A stretch of DNA of 64,000 bases from Persicitalea jodogahamensis (GCF_014651615.1 NZ_BMXF01000004.1:248001-312000); one strand, 5' to 3'. Positions 29,132 to 38,794 are shown, numbered from the stretch's first letter. Numbers and translations are program-made. The notes: generated from the sequence alone by a model not told the origin.

Positions 29132-30529
29132 GAACAATTCATCCGTGGCGCGGGTCATAGCCGTATACAGCCAGCGGATAAACTCACTATTTATTTGGTC
29201 CTGGGGCAGATAACCCTGATCAACAAATACAGCGCTCCATTGCCCACCCTGGGATTTGTGGCAGGTCAGTGCGTAAGCAAACTTAACCTGAAGGGCATTG
29301 AGATAGGGGTCCTTCCGCAATGCCTCGGTGCGCTCTTTTTTTGATTTTATAAAAAAATAATCCTGCATCACACTCTCGTAAAGCATCTTGTTCTCTTCCT
29401 GCGTGAGGGCAGGGGAGGAGGAGTGCAGCGTATCGAGCATGATTTTGGCCTCGAATTCAGGTTGGTCATCGTAGTCGGTTAGCCGCAGGATAGCGTCGGC
29501 AAAACGCAGCCCGTGTATCTCTTCGGTGCGTTTCAGTTTAAGCAATTCTACAAAGTCGCCATTTGCGATAAATCCCACCGGAGAGTCTTCGTCAAGTACT
29601 GTGTAGTTGTTGCGAACTACCATCAGGCGATCACCGGCATCAAGTTCGTCTTCGCTGAAATTGATTGTGCGACGGATGTATTCATTGTAGTTCACGGCCG
29701 CTTTGTTGGAGCGTGTGATGATGATTGTATTCTCCACCCCATGCTTGTCGTAGGCGTAACGGAGCCCGTCTTCCAGTTTCTCCCCCGTCATGCGGTAGAT
29801 GTCCGTGAAACTTCTTGTTGAGATCTTAATTTCGGGAGTTTCTGCCGCTAATTGGTTTCGTAGATCGGTCGCATTGGACAAGATGCCTGATTCCTCACCC
29901 TGACGCATCACCTCCGTGAGTTCTTCTTCCGAAACTGACAGGTAGTAGTTTTTTTCCAGGTAGTTCTTGTCCAACGCCGGGCTTATTTCCTTGCGAACAG
30001 GGGGTAATTGGGCAATATCACCCACCAGCATAAGTTTGTTGCCTGGGTTAGCATAGATGTAGTCGACTAAGTCGGAAAGCAAGCTACGATTACCAAAGTC
30101 GGCATCGTCACTAATCATGGATGCCTCATCGACGATAAACAGCGTGTCTTCGTGGTAGTTTTCCTGACGCTCAAATGCGAAGGCTCCTGAATATGCATCG
30201 GAAGTCTGACGGTATATTTTCTTATGAATCGTCAGGGCTTTCCGCTTGGAATAGCTGGACATCACCTTGGCTGCCCGTCCGGTCGGAGCCAAAAGGACTG
30301 CTTTTAAACCAAACTTGCGGGCTGATTTTATGATCGCGCTAATGATCGTTGTTTTGCCTGTTCCAGCGTACCCTTTGAGTACGAAGGCATCCCTGTATCG
30401 TTCCAGTCCTTCTTCTTCGACCAGAAAGTCATTCATTTTCTCAAAAAAACGCGCCTGACTGGTAGTGGGTCGAAAAGGGAAACGCTTGATTAGCAGTTCG
30501 GAAGGCAGCAGGTCATCTGTGGTAGACAT
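29099..30529 (-). CDS. RecD-like superfamily 1 ATP-dependent DNA helicase
   Basis: 476 residues. Walker A GYAGTGKTT (53-61), Walker B LFIVDEASMI, motif III LMLVGDIAQLPPV, then a UvrD_C_2-type end with TCHKSQGGQW and YTAMTRATDELFL. This is the compact RecD2/AAA_30-like helicase widespread in Bacteroidota, not the RecBCD alpha subunit in its full form. Likely 5'-3' unwinding in repair. Convergent with the hydroxylase gene and overlapping it by 33 bases. Confidence 0.92.
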   Translation of the reverse strand: MSTTDDLLPSELLIKRFPFRPTTSQARFFEKMNDFLVEEEGLERYRDAFVLKGYAGTGKTTIISAIIKSARKFGLKAVLLAPTGRAAKVMSSYSKRKALTIHKKIYRQTSDAYSGAFAFERQENYHEDTLFIVDEASMISDDADFGNRSLLSDLVDYIYANPGNKLMLVGDIAQLPPVRKEISPALDKNYLEKNYYLSVSEEELTEVMRQGEESGILSNATDLRNQLAAETPEIKISTRSFTDIYRMTGEKLEDGLRYAYDKHGVENTIIITRSNKAAVNYNEYIRRTINFSEDELDAGDRLMVVRNNYTVLDEDSPVGFIANGDFVELLKLKRTEEIHGLRFADAILRLTDYDDQPEFEAKIMLDTLHSSSPALTQEENKMLYESVMQDYFFIKSKKERTEALRKDPYLNALQVKFAYALTCHKSQGGQWSAVFVDQGYLPQDQINSEFIRWLYTAMTRATDELFLMNFHANFFA

Positions 30530-30660
30530 ATGGATTATTGAAAGCGCATAGGGAAATTTGCGCCTAAATTAACGGTATAAACCCGAAAATCTGGACTTAA
30601 TGGAATCTTACCATTATATTAGTTCGAAAAAACAACTCCTAACTTTCAACCTGACGCATT

Positions 30661-31098
30661 ATGCAAGTACACCAAATCCTGGCTGGCAAGGAAATCGACA
30701 AAATATGGTCGGTAGGACCCGAGCAGACCGTCTATGACGCGCTGGAAATAATGGAAATAAAGAACATTGGCGCGGTGCTGGTAATGGAGAACGGCAGGAT
30801 GGTGGGAATATTTTCGGAGCGCGACTACGCACGTAAGGGCATTCTTAAGGGGCGTGCGTCGAAAGATACTCTCATTAAGGATGTGATGACCAGCAAAGTG
30901 ATTACCGTCGAGACGGAGCAAAATCTGCAGGAATGCATGGGCATAATGTCCGATAAGCACATCCGGCATTTGCCGGTCACGAAGGATGGCGAGCTGGTGG
31001 GTATCATTTCCATCAATGACATTGTTACGATGATCATTCGGGAGCAAAGGGCTCACATTCGTTCGCTTGAAAGCTACATTACAGGCAATCCTTATTAA
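30661..31098 (+). CDS. CBS domain pair protein
   Basis: 145 residues consisting of two CBS domains (about 10-60 and 75-125: VYDALEIMEIKNIGAVLVMENGRMVGIFSERDYARK and LQECMGIMSDKHIRHLPVTKDGELVGIISINDIV). CBS pairs bind adenine nucleotides and act as energy or ligand sensors. No attached catalytic domain, so it probably regulates a partner protein. Divergent from the helicase gene (131-base gap). Confidence 0.93.
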   Translation: MQVHQILAGKEIDKIWSVGPEQTVYDALEIMEIKNIGAVLVMENGRMVGIFSERDYARKGILKGRASKDTLIKDVMTSKVITVETEQNLQECMGIMSDKHIRHLPVTKDGELVGIISINDIVTMIIREQRAHIRSLESYITGNPY

Positions 31099-31128
31099 AC
31101 AGGCACTCCGCATTGCGCCGGACTTGTC

Positions 31129-31136
31129 TATCTTTG
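31129..31136 (+). promoter_or_regulatory. -7 box TATCTTTG for the NUDIX-DUF3822 pair
   Basis: Exact TAnnTTTG match 22 bases before the GTG start at 31159, giving a very short leader. It supports a transcription start separate from the CBS gene. Confidence 0.55.
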
Positions 31137-31158
31137 CAGCCCAACTACCAAAATTAAA

Positions 31159-31665
31159 GTGGATAAGGCAAGGGAAGAAGTACTCCGACTTTATGGAAAC
31201 CGCCTGCGGACGAGGGTTTGCGGGATTTGCGTGATCGATGAAAAAATCCTGATGGTCAGGCACCGGGGAATCGGCGTCACCGATACGTTCTGGTGTCCCC
31301 CTGGCGGTGGAATCCATTTTTCCGAGACAGCGCATCAAGCGCTGGTACGGGAATTTCTGGAAGAAACGGGGCTCGCTGTTGAGGCGGGGGATCTGATGTT
31401 TGTCAGTGAATTCATGCACCCCCCGCTCCACGCCATGGAACTGTTCTTTCAGGTACAGATTCTGGGGGGAGATATAAAATTAGGATATGATCCTGAAATG
31501 GTGGACGGTACACAGATTATCACGGAGGTTGAGCTGATGACTTTTGAACAAATCAAATCCTACCCCCAAAACGAAGTCCACCGATTATTCCACTACTGTG
31601 ATTCTTTGGATGATATTTTTACCCTGAGGGGGTACCTGTCAAGTGAAATGACCACCAACGCGTAA
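31159..31665 (+). CDS. NUDIX hydrolase
   Basis: 168 residues, starting at GTG 31159. The Nudix box reads GGGIHFSETAHQALVREFLEETGL, with REFLEE intact, so it should hydrolyse a nucleoside diphosphate linked to another group. The substrate cannot be told. It sits two bases before the DUF3822 gene, so the two are co-transcribed. Confidence 0.92.
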   Translation: MDKAREEVLRLYGNRLRTRVCGICVIDEKILMVRHRGIGVTDTFWCPPGGGIHFSETAHQALVREFLEETGLAVEAGDLMFVSEFMHPPLHAMELFFQVQILGGDIKLGYDPEMVDGTQIITEVELMTFEQIKSYPQNEVHRLFHYCDSLDDIFTLRGYLSSEMTTNA

Positions 31666-31667
31666 CT

Positions 31668-32585
31668 ATGAGTGCTGACTTGCCAATGCTTAAAGACGTC
31701 GAAAAGTCCCTTCGGCCCACTGTAAAAGTGGCCGATCCGGACTTTGAAGCCAGTAGCATTGCCAACTGTACGCTCTGCATCGAAATCGATGAATCCAGGT
31801 TCCGTTTTTGTTTCATTCAGTCGGATACGATGCGTTGCCTATGGTTGGAAGACTATGCATTCGATACTTTTCTAAACGAAGAAGAGTACCTCGATAAATT
31901 AAAAACCATCGCCCTTGAGCATCCACACTTGTTGTCCGATCAGTGGAAGGATGTGCGGGTTGCGGTCAATACCCACGATTTTACCATGGTTCCGGTTTCG
32001 CTGTATCGCCGCGAGTACGCCGGCGACTATTTGCAAATGGCAACCGGGCATGAAACGTCCGAAAAAGACCGGGTACTTTCCCATTTGGTGCCTTATGTCA
32101 ACGCCCAAACTGTGTTCACGATCCCAAATAAGTGGTCCGACTGGCTATTGGGACTCTTTCCCCTTCAGCATATTGAATTTTACCACCTTAGCAGCCCGTT
32201 GGTAATAGGTACTGTGGTGAGCCATAGCGAGTACGAGGAAAAGAAACTGCTAACGATCCACATGGAGGAAAACCACTTCACGTTGATATATTCCGACAAT
32301 AAGCAACTCAGATTTTGTAATCGGTTTCCTTACCAAAATCCGTTGGAGCTGACCTACCTGGTACTTTTCAGCATGAATCAACTGGAGGTTCTGCCAGATG
32401 AGGTGAAAGTAAAGCTGTACGGTGAGATCACGCCTTACTCAGACATTTATATCGAGTTGGCAAAATTCCTGCCCTCTCTTCGCTTTGGCATAAAACCAAC
32501 TACCCTGACTTATGTGGAAAGCTTCGAAGACATACCCGAACATCGTTACTTCGCTCTGCTAAACACCTACCTGGTTCAATCGTAG
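31668..32585 (+). CDS. DUF3822 family protein
   Basis: 305 residues, cytoplasmic. Pattern fits the DUF3822 family: an actin/hexokinase-like alternation (LCIEIDESRFRFCFIQ, LLTIHMEENHFTLIYSDNKQLRFCNRFPYQNPLELTYLVLFSMNQL). I recall the family being limited to Bacteroidota and usually placed beside coaD and rsmD. Here coaD follows after 69 bases. Function unknown; a pseudo-pilus-like ATPase fold assembly role is only a guess. Confidence 0.85.
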   Translation: MSADLPMLKDVEKSLRPTVKVADPDFEASSIANCTLCIEIDESRFRFCFIQSDTMRCLWLEDYAFDTFLNEEEYLDKLKTIALEHPHLLSDQWKDVRVAVNTHDFTMVPVSLYRREYAGDYLQMATGHETSEKDRVLSHLVPYVNAQTVFTIPNKWSDWLLGLFPLQHIEFYHLSSPLVIGTVVSHSEYEEKKLLTIHMEENHFTLIYSDNKQLRFCNRFPYQNPLELTYLVLFSMNQLEVLPDEVKVKLYGEITPYSDIYIELAKFLPSLRFGIKPTTLTYVESFEDIPEHRYFALLNTYLVQS

Positions 32586-32654
32586 AAGTGCTTTTTGTTT
32601 CCTGATCAAGCTTTGTTGGATAAATAGGGACAACAAAACATAAAACAAAACTCC

Positions 32655-33122
32655 ATGAGAATTGCCCTCTTTCCTGGTTCCTTTGATCCTTTCACGAAAG
32701 GGCATGAAGATATTGTATTGCGTTCGCTGGCACTGTTTGATCAGGTTATTATCGGGATAGGCAATAACGTCAACAAAAAGCGCTACTTTCCGCTGGAAAC
32801 CATGAAGTTTCACATCGAGGCGTGTTTTTCGGACTATGACAGTGTTAAAGTGATCGCTTACGATGACCTGACGGCTCGTGTGGCCCGAGAATTGGGAGCA
32901 CGTTTTCTACTCCGGGGATTGCGAAATACAACTGATTTTGAATATGAAAACGGTATCTCGCAAGTCAACCGCTTCGTATACGAAGAAATTGAGACCGTAT
33001 TCCTGATTACCTCACCGCATTTGGCTCCGATCAGCTCCAGCATTATTCGTGACCTGCATCGCTATGGTCAGAATGTGGACGAGTTTCTTCCCTACGATTT
33101 AATGGAAAGTGCTGAAAGTTAA
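32655..33122 (+). CDS. coaD: Phosphopantetheine adenylyltransferase
   Basis: Fourth step of coenzyme A synthesis: transfers AMP to 4'-phosphopantetheine. 155 residues, the usual length. Nucleotidyltransferase motif GSFDPFTKGH (8-17) with the T/HxGH-type histidine, RGLRNTTDFEYE, and the C-terminal ISSSIIRDL motif. Its last four bases overlap the end of the opposing DUF983 gene. Confidence 0.96.
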   Translation: MRIALFPGSFDPFTKGHEDIVLRSLALFDQVIIGIGNNVNKKRYFPLETMKFHIEACFSDYDSVKVIAYDDLTARVARELGARFLLRGLRNTTDFEYENGISQVNRFVYEEIETVFLITSPHLAPISSSIIRDLHRYGQNVDEFLPYDLMESAES

Positions 33123-33523
33123 GAAGCTTTTTCGGCGCTCTTCATTTGCCGCGCCATTTCGGCTTTTTCAGGACTGTACTTCACAAAGATGTTGATCCAG
33201 ATAATCCGGGCACTGCGAAAAAGGATTGGTAACAGCAGTAGTATGGCCAGGATCAATCCGGCTAACACATACTCTATTTGGAAATTAAAAATCAGAACAA
33301 AACCCACAAACGCCGTAACAGTCATGGCAACGGTTAGCGCATAACTGATGTACATGGCCCCGATGTAAAAGCCAGGCTCACGCTTGAAAGACTCACCGCA
33401 GTACTCACAGTGAGCATTGAGCTTATCGAAATTTTTCAGGTCATAGGGATTATTGGTCTTAAAAAAAGAGCCCACATTGCATTTCGGACAAGTGTTGGTA
33501 AAGATGCTATACAGCTTATTCAT
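33119..33523 (-). CDS. DUF983 family zinc-ribbon membrane protein
   Basis: 134 residues. Two CxxC pairs (CPKC near 12 and CEYC near 40) form a likely zinc ribbon in the N-terminal half, followed by EPGFYIGAMYISYAL and two or three membrane helices. Function unknown. It overlaps coaD by four bases in convergent orientation and lies 36 bases downstream of trxA. Confidence 0.88.
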   Translation of the reverse strand: MNKLYSIFTNTCPKCNVGSFFKTNNPYDLKNFDKLNAHCEYCGESFKREPGFYIGAMYISYALTVAMTVTAFVGFVLIFNFQIEYVLAGLILAILLLLPILFRSARIIWINIFVKYSPEKAEMARQMKSAEKAS

Positions 33524-33559
33524 TTTTATAGGAGGAACAGTAGAGGTTTTAAAAATGAA

Positions 33560-33868
33560 TCAATTATCCTGCTTTGTATATTTTTCAATCACACTATTTA
33601 GCTTCCTGGCATCAATGAAACCAGACTGACGCCACTTAATTTTCCCTCCCTGAAAAAGGATTAAGGTTGGGACACCCTGAATTTTGTATTGTGCGGCGGC
33701 TTTTTGGTTCTTGTCCACATCCACTTTAAGAATACGGGCTTTACCATCCAATTTTTTAGCCACCTCTTCCAACACAGGTTTCATCATTTTGCAGGGGCCG
33801 CACCATTCCGCAAAGAAGTCAACCAGTACTGGTTGCTCAGATTTTATGATTTCCTTGAAATTAGCCAT
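33560..33868 (-). CDS. trxA: Thioredoxin
   Basis: 102-residue cytoplasmic dithiol reductase. Active site WCGPC at 22-26, cis-proline loop GVPTLILF, no signal peptide. A few residues near the active site (EWCGPCKMMKPVLEE) are standard. Probably co-transcribed with the DUF983 gene. Confidence 0.95.
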   Translation of the reverse strand: MANFKEIIKSEQPVLVDFFAEWCGPCKMMKPVLEEVAKKLDGKARILKVDVDKNQKAAAQYKIQGVPTLILFQGGKIKWRQSGFIDARKLNSVIEKYTKQDN

Positions 33869-33998
33869 AATGTCATTATTAAATCATCGTACTTTGATGA
33901 AATACTGAATGACAAAACCGTACCAGCAAGAATTGACCACTGGAATTAGTTTGTGACCAATAAATCACGACCGGAACCAACAAAAAAGGTTTACTTAA

Positions 33999-34535
33999 CT
34001 ATCGCCACCCTTCACGGTCAGCCAGAGTAAATGCATGCTGGTAATGGTGCTCACTATGCCAGGCGTATAAGGCAATAACCTCTTCGAGTGGAATGGAGCG
34101 ACCCGATTCGGGATGCGTGTAGGTACGGGCCATGTCGGCGGCGTCCATGGAATTCATGAGCAGCACCCAGCGGAGATGGACGTTTTTCATCAGTTGCAGC
34201 GACAAATCTACGGATGCCGCTTTGGCATCGGGAAGTTCGGCCCAGCGGTCTTCCTTGTAAGGTTTGATGGTGGGGTTGTCTTCGGTTAAAGCCAGCCGAA
34301 AACGAACATAAGCATTGATGTGGCTGTCGGCAACATGATGAATAAGCTGGCGAACGGTCCAGCCGTCAGGTCGATAAGGTGTGTCGTATTGCTCTTCAGT
34401 CCAGCCACCCAGCAGGTTGATGAATTTTGAAGGTAATGCGCTGATAATTTGAATATTTGTCCTGGTGTCCTCAGGGGAATACGTTTCAGATGAATTGAAA
34501 CGGCCGATCGGATATTTTAATGCTTCTAGTTCCAT
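33999..34535 (-). CDS. DinB/YfiT family putative metal-dependent hydrolase
   Basis: 178 residues from the ATG at 34535 (MELEALKYPIGRF, the standard start); the 22 codons before it show no conservation features. Metal-binding histidines appear in LIHHVADSHIN and in WHSEHHYQH. The family includes bacillithiol S-transferases and other thiol transferases; activity here is not certain. It follows the methyltransferase gene after a 79-base gap. Confidence 0.9.
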   Translation of the reverse strand: MELEALKYPIGRFNSSETYSPEDTRTNIQIISALPSKFINLLGGWTEEQYDTPYRPDGWTVRQLIHHVADSHINAYVRFRLALTEDNPTIKPYKEDRWAELPDAKAASVDLSLQLMKNVHLRWVLLMNSMDAADMARTYTHPESGRSIPLEEVIALYAWHSEHHYQHAFTLADREGWR

Positions 34536-34614
34536 GTTTGGTAATAATAATAGAAGGTCGGTGATAGACAAATTTAAGGAATCATTTCGGCAAGCCCGCA
34601 CCTACGTACAAGTA

Positions 34615-35379
34615 TTAAGGTACCTGTAGCACCAGGAATAGTGAGCTGCCAAACGGACCCCGCGGCATCAGGAATTGTTCCGTTTTTGTTATGAAATGCA
34701 AGATGCTATTCAGAAAATGTCCGGGATATTGGACGTCTGATTCGAGTGTTTGAATATCTATTTTCCCCCGACGGATTTGTCGCCTTTGCCATTCCCGAAC
34801 CAGCCATATGGGAAGGGATAGAATAAAGGGCCAATAAGTGTGATACGATATACGTAACCCTGCCGACTTGGCATAGCGGCTGAAATCCGACAGGACGAAA
34901 CGTCGGGTACTGCCCACTGCTACATCATGCGTACCGCTAAATGCCTCATGGGCATGGATATTAATGAGCAGGATTCCTCCGGGGTTAAGTTTTGCTTTGA
35001 AATCAGTGAGTGCCACTTTTATTTCCTGATCATTCAGGAAATAAAGAGCATCGTTGCAGATCACTACATCAAACATGCTCCCTGGTCTGAAATCAGCTAC
35101 TTTTCTCAAATCCCCGAATGAGACGTCAAGGCCGCGGCCTTGTGAAAAAGCAACACCATGGCTTGAATAGTCAAAACCGCAAATAGCATGAAATCCGTGT
35201 TTTTGCAAATAGGATAGTAGCCCTCCGGTTCCGCAAGCCGCATCCAGAATAGAGGGATTGTCTGCCGGAGTAAACCGGCGGTTGATCTGACGCAAAATTT
35301 TCTCATGCAGGATTTGGTACCACCACAAACTACCTTCCAGGTCGTGCATTCTTTGGTACTCAGCCCGATTGTCTACCAT
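34615..35379 (-). CDS. Class I SAM-dependent methyltransferase
   Basis: 254 residues from the ATG at 35379 (MVDNRAEYQRMHDLEGSLWWY). SAM-binding motif I ILDAACGTGGLLSYL, then FDYSS, and the VVICNDALYFL motif. The start overlaps the glycosyltransferase stop by seven bases, so it belongs to the same transcript. By context it may methylate a sugar or lipid-linked glycan intermediate, which is inference. Confidence 0.88.
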   Translation of the reverse strand: MVDNRAEYQRMHDLEGSLWWYQILHEKILRQINRRFTPADNPSILDAACGTGGLLSYLQKHGFHAICGFDYSSHGVAFSQGRGLDVSFGDLRKVADFRPGSMFDVVICNDALYFLNDQEIKVALTDFKAKLNPGGILLINIHAHEAFSGTHDVAVGSTRRFVLSDFSRYAKSAGLRISYHTYWPFILSLPIWLVREWQRRQIRRGKIDIQTLESDVQYPGHFLNSILHFITKTEQFLMPRGPFGSSLFLVLQVP

Positions 35380-36299
35380 CCGATCTTGTGTTTTATAACA
35401 TATTGGGGCTGACCACTCTGAGCCATAAAACTCTTTCCTATATACTCGCCGAGGACACTCAGTAAAGTGCATTGAATGCCTCCAATGAAGATCAGGGTGG
35501 CTGTAACTACCTGCCAGCCCTTAGGGTCGGGCCCAAGGATCCATTGACCGAAGAGAAAAATAAGGAGTAAACTACCCAGCCCGGTCAGGCCGAGGCTAAT
35601 CGGCATAAATAAGCGGATGGGTAATGCCGAGTAGCAAAATAAGATATTGAGAAACAGCGAAATCAATTTTCGGGGCGTGTAGTTGGAGCGGCCTGCTTCC
35701 CTTTTATTATGCTTCACCTGGACCGTTCCAATGTTGCGGGTGACTCGGAAAATTAGCCCATCGATATAAGGAAATGGCCCGGTATATTTAATGATTTCCT
35801 GAACTACTTCCTGCCTGATCAACTTGAAGCTCGAAAGGTAAAGCTCTTTTGGTTTGTCCAGGAGAAAGCTGGTAACCCAGTTGACAAGTCGGCTACCAAT
35901 ATTCCGGTACCCTGCGTGTTCCTTCTTATCATAGTATGTGTACACCACGCCACAGTTGCCCGACTCCGCTTTTTCAATAAGTTTTAGAATCTCTTCGGGT
36001 GGATTTTGAAAGTCATCATCAATCATGACACAATATTTCCCCTGGGCATAGTTGAGCCCGCACATTACAGCGTTGAATTCTCCGAAATTCCGTCGTAAGG
36101 AAAGCAACTTTACCTCTGGCCGCTCAATAGCCAGTCGCATACAGATGGCTTCGGAATCATCTCTGCTCCCGTCATTTACCAGGATTACCTCAAAATCGAG
36201 ATCCACCATTGCGTCCGACAACCGATTCAGTAGCGGCTCAATGCTGTTTTCGCTGTTATAAACGGGAATAATTACCGAAAGGAAGTTGACAGATGTCAA
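35373..36299 (-). CDS. Glycosyltransferase family 2 (GtrB/DPM1-like)
   Basis: 308 residues. GT-A domain with VIIPVYNSENSI, ILVNDGSRDDS, and a DDDFQNPPE metal/sugar-nucleotide site; two C-terminal membrane helices (about 230-300). This arrangement matches GtrB/ArnC-type enzymes that load a sugar onto undecaprenyl phosphate. Placed after fdtA and fdtB, it may transfer the 3-amino sugar made by them. Confidence 0.93.
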   Translation of the reverse strand: MTSVNFLSVIIPVYNSENSIEPLLNRLSDAMVDLDFEVILVNDGSRDDSEAICMRLAIERPEVKLLSLRRNFGEFNAVMCGLNYAQGKYCVMIDDDFQNPPEEILKLIEKAESGNCGVVYTYYDKKEHAGYRNIGSRLVNWVTSFLLDKPKELYLSSFKLIRQEVVQEIIKYTGPFPYIDGLIFRVTRNIGTVQVKHNKREAGRSNYTPRKLISLFLNILFCYSALPIRLFMPISLGLTGLGSLLLIFLFGQWILGPDPKGWQVVTATLIFIGGIQCTLLSVLGEYIGKSFMAQSGQPQYVIKHKIGW

Positions 36300-36352
36300 T
36301 GGTCAGTGGATTGTTTAGAAGAAGTGGAAGGCAGAAACCTTGATGCCAGAGC

Positions 36353-37450
36353 TTAGTTATTTTCAGAATACTGATTTACAACCTCTATGATGTGATCTAC
36401 CTGAATATCTGACAAGACGGGGTTTAGCGGCAGACTGACCACTTCCCGATGGATTTGTTCCGTAATCGGGAATGAATGGTGGCGATATTCCCGGTAGGCG
36501 TTTTGGTGGTGAATGGGAAGCGGGTAATGAACGTTCGTTTGAATACCGTGGCGCTCTAAAAAATTGATGAACATTTCCCGTTGAGGATGGCGAACGACAA
36601 ACAAATGCCATACATCCTCATCCGGCCGGTCAGCAGGAGGCAGAGTGAGGGCCGGGAGATTTATTTCATTCAGGTAGCGTTTAGCGATTTGGCACCGCCT
36701 ATTATTTTCAGGCGCTAAAAATGGCAGCTTCGCATTCAAAACCGCTGCCTGAATCTCATCAAGGCGGCTATTGGTCCCTTTGTATACATTGACGTACTTT
36801 TTAAGAGAGCCATAATTTCGAAGATGCCTTATTTTTTCAGCAAGATTGGGATCGGACGTTACCACTGCCCCCGCATCACCGAGCGCCCCAAGGTTTTTGG
36901 TAGGATAAAAGCTGAATGCCGAGGCATCTCCAAGAATAGCTCTCCGACTATCCCGGTACGTAGCACCATGAGCTTGCGCAGCATCGGTGATAACTTTCAA
37001 ATCATATTTAGTGGATATCTGCACGATAGCATCCATTTCACAACTTCTGCCGTAGAGGTGAACAGGCATGATTGCCTTCGTTTTTTCAGTAATCCTCGAT
37101 TCAATCAGAGACGGGTCGAGGAGCATTGTCACAGGATCAGGTTCCAGCCAAATTGGAGTCAGCCCCAAAAAACTCACTGACAATACGGAAGCAATATAGG
37201 TGTTGGCCGGAACAATGACCTCGCTGCCCTTGGGGAAATCGTATGCCTGCAAGATCAACTGCAGGGCGTCTAATCCATTGCCTACGCCAATGCAATGATC
37301 GGCTCCACAAAAGGCAGCAAAATCCTTTTCGAAATTCTGAACCTCTACCCCCAGCACATACCAGCCCGACCGCACAACACGTTGCACGGCATCTTCGACC
37401 ATAGCCTGGTGCGGGTAGTTGATTTGCTTTAAATCTAGGAAAGGAATCAT
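36353..37450 (-). CDS. DegT/DnrJ/EryC1/StrS aminotransferase, FdtB/QdtB-like
   Basis: PLP-dependent sugar aminotransferase, 365 residues from the ATG at 37450 ([11 protein letters not shown]), the classic start for the family; the longer upstream frame is noise. The PLP lysine lies in [14 protein letters not shown], and AQAHGATY holds the PLP-contacting aspartate region. Next to an FdtA-type ketoisomerase it most likely makes a dTDP-3-amino-3,6-dideoxyhexose (Fuc3N or Qui3N type). Confidence 0.92.
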   Translation of the reverse strand: MIPFLDLKQINYPHQAMVEDAVQRVVRSGWYVLGVEVQNFEKDFAAFCGADHCIGVGNGLDALQLILQAYDFPKGSEVIVPANTYIASVLSVSFLGLTPIWLEPDPVTMLLDPSLIESRITEKTKAIMPVHLYGRSCEMDAIVQISTKYDLKVITDAAQAHGATYRDSRRAILGDASAFSFYPTKNLGALGDAGAVVTSDPNLAEKIRHLRNYGSLKKYVNVYKGTNSRLDEIQAAVLNAKLPFLAPENNRRCQIAKRYLNEINLPALTLPPADRPDEDVWHLFVVRHPQREMFINFLERHGIQTNVHYPLPIHHQNAYREYRHHSFPITEQIHREVVSLPLNPVLSDIQVDHIIEVVNQYSENN

Positions 37451-37497
37451 GCGGATACACGACTGAACAGTGGGGGGGGTACTTGCCGCCCAAGAAT

Positions 37498-37908
37498 TCA
37501 TTGGTTGAGAGAACTGTCTACTGGGGAATCTGCAAAATGCACCTCTCCGTAGGGTTCGTCGATGTAATCCTCTACAGCATAATATTCGTTGGACAGGACA
37601 AGAAGGATGGCATCGTTTGAAAAATCCTCCATCGTGTGCCAATCTTTGGGTTCCAGGATAAGGCAGGAATTGGGCTTGTCGAGGCTGAAGTGACTTTCTT
37701 CCTTTCCATTGTTGACATATACCCGACACTTGCCGTGCAGGCAAATCAACGCATTCCAGGTTTTATGGTGGCGGTGTCCGCCGCGAGGGATGTGGCTTGC
37801 TCCGTAAATATAAAAAACACGTTTGATAGTGCCGGGCATCAGCTTTTCAAAAACAGTCAGATTTCCCGATTCAGAATGAAAAGTGTTCAGTTCTAGCAAT
37901 CTTGGCAT
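37498..37908 (-). CDS. FdtA/QdtA-type dTDP-sugar 3,4-ketoisomerase (WxcM-like cupin)
   Basis: 136 residues, a single RmlC-like cupin. It has the family's [29 protein letters not shown] with the catalytic histidines, and [27 protein letters not shown]. Moves the 4-keto group to C3 of dTDP-4-keto-6-deoxyglucose, giving the substrate for the adjacent aminotransferase. First gene of the four-gene cassette; the dTDP-glucose genes rmlA and rmlB are not in this window. Confidence 0.92.
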   Translation of the reverse strand: MPRLLELNTFHSESGNLTVFEKLMPGTIKRVFYIYGASHIPRGGHRHHKTWNALICLHGKCRVYVNNGKEESHFSLDKPNSCLILEPKDWHTMEDFSNDAILLVLSNEYYAVEDYIDEPYGEVHFADSPVDSSLNQ

Positions 37909-38002
37909 GAATACGGTGTATAGTTTCTTACAAATTTGTCCTGATTTTTTGAATGGTTCTTACCAATTCAGTAGTACAAAGTACACATTACTTGTAATTA
38001 TA

Positions 38003-38794
38003 CTAAAATAATTCTTCGATTACTTCTAGAAGTTCTGCGTGAACAGGACCGGCTGCTATCACATCACCGCCAAATAAAAAGTTGTCAGAGCCAGAATAAT
38101 CGGTGACTATTCCCCCTGCTTCTTTCACTAGCAACACCCCCGCTGCCATGTCCCATGATTGAAGATTGTATTCGTAAAAACCCTCAAACCGTCCGGCAGC
38201 CACGTAGGCAAGGTCTACGGCTGCTGCACCCAATCGTCTGAGGCCGTGAGTTTGGCGCATCAAAGTCTCCAGGATCTTCATATACCGATCGTGTTTATCG
38301 AATAGGTAGTATGGAAAACCGGTAGCTAAAAGGCTTTCTCCCAGATGGCTGGCCGGTGACACCCGAAGTCGTTCCCCATTGCACCAGGCACCTCCGTCTT
38401 GCCAGCCATAAAACAATTCGTCGCGGCTTGGTTCGTGGATTACCCCCAATAGTGGTTCTTTCCCTCGTGCCAACCCAACACTGACACAATAAATTGGCAG
38501 GCCGTGGACAAAGTTGGCAGTCCCGTCCAATGGGTCAATAATCCAATTGAGTGCATCCAGATCAGGTGCCTGCCCGGTGGTGCCTTCCTCGGTAATAAAA
38601 CTTGCCTCGGGCAAAATAGCCTTAAGGCCCTCTACCAGCATTTTTTCTGCCTCCATATCCACGTAGGACACCAGATTATTGACGTCTTTATATTCAACTT
38701 TTTCCTGCTTGAAAATAGCAGCTTCCTGCTGAATGAAAGCGGAAGCACGCTTAACGACATCAATCGTTTGTTGGGTAAGTAGTTCGAGATTCAT
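38003..38794 (-). CDS. Inositol monophosphatase family protein (SuhB-like)
   Basis: 263 residues. Metal-binding motifs ITEEGTTG, IIDPLDGTANFVHG and SWDMAAGVLLVKEAGG match the lithium-sensitive phosphatase superfamily. Probably dephosphorylates inositol-1-phosphate or a related sugar phosphate; a CysQ-like activity on PAP cannot be excluded but motifs fit IMPase better. Single gene, 94 bases from fdtA. Confidence 0.94.
   Translation of the reverse strand: MNLELLTQQTIDVVKRASAFIQQEAAIFKQEKVEYKDVNNLVSYVDMEAEKMLVEGLKAILPEASFITEEGTTGQAPDLDALNWIIDPLDGTANFVHGLPIYCVSVGLARGKEPLLGVIHEPSRDELFYGWQDGGAWCNGERLRVSPASHLGESLLATGFPYYLFDKHDRYMKILETLMRQTHGLRRLGAAAVDLAYVAAGRFEGFYEYNLQSWDMAAGVLLVKEAGGIVTDYSGSDNFLFGGDVIAAGPVHAELLEVIEELF

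Noticed and set aside
36353-37744. Longer aminotransferase frame with about 98 extra N-terminal residues
   Set aside because: The extension is Arg/Pro/Cys-rich noise overlapping fdtA; the family starts at [11 protein letters not shown] (37450).
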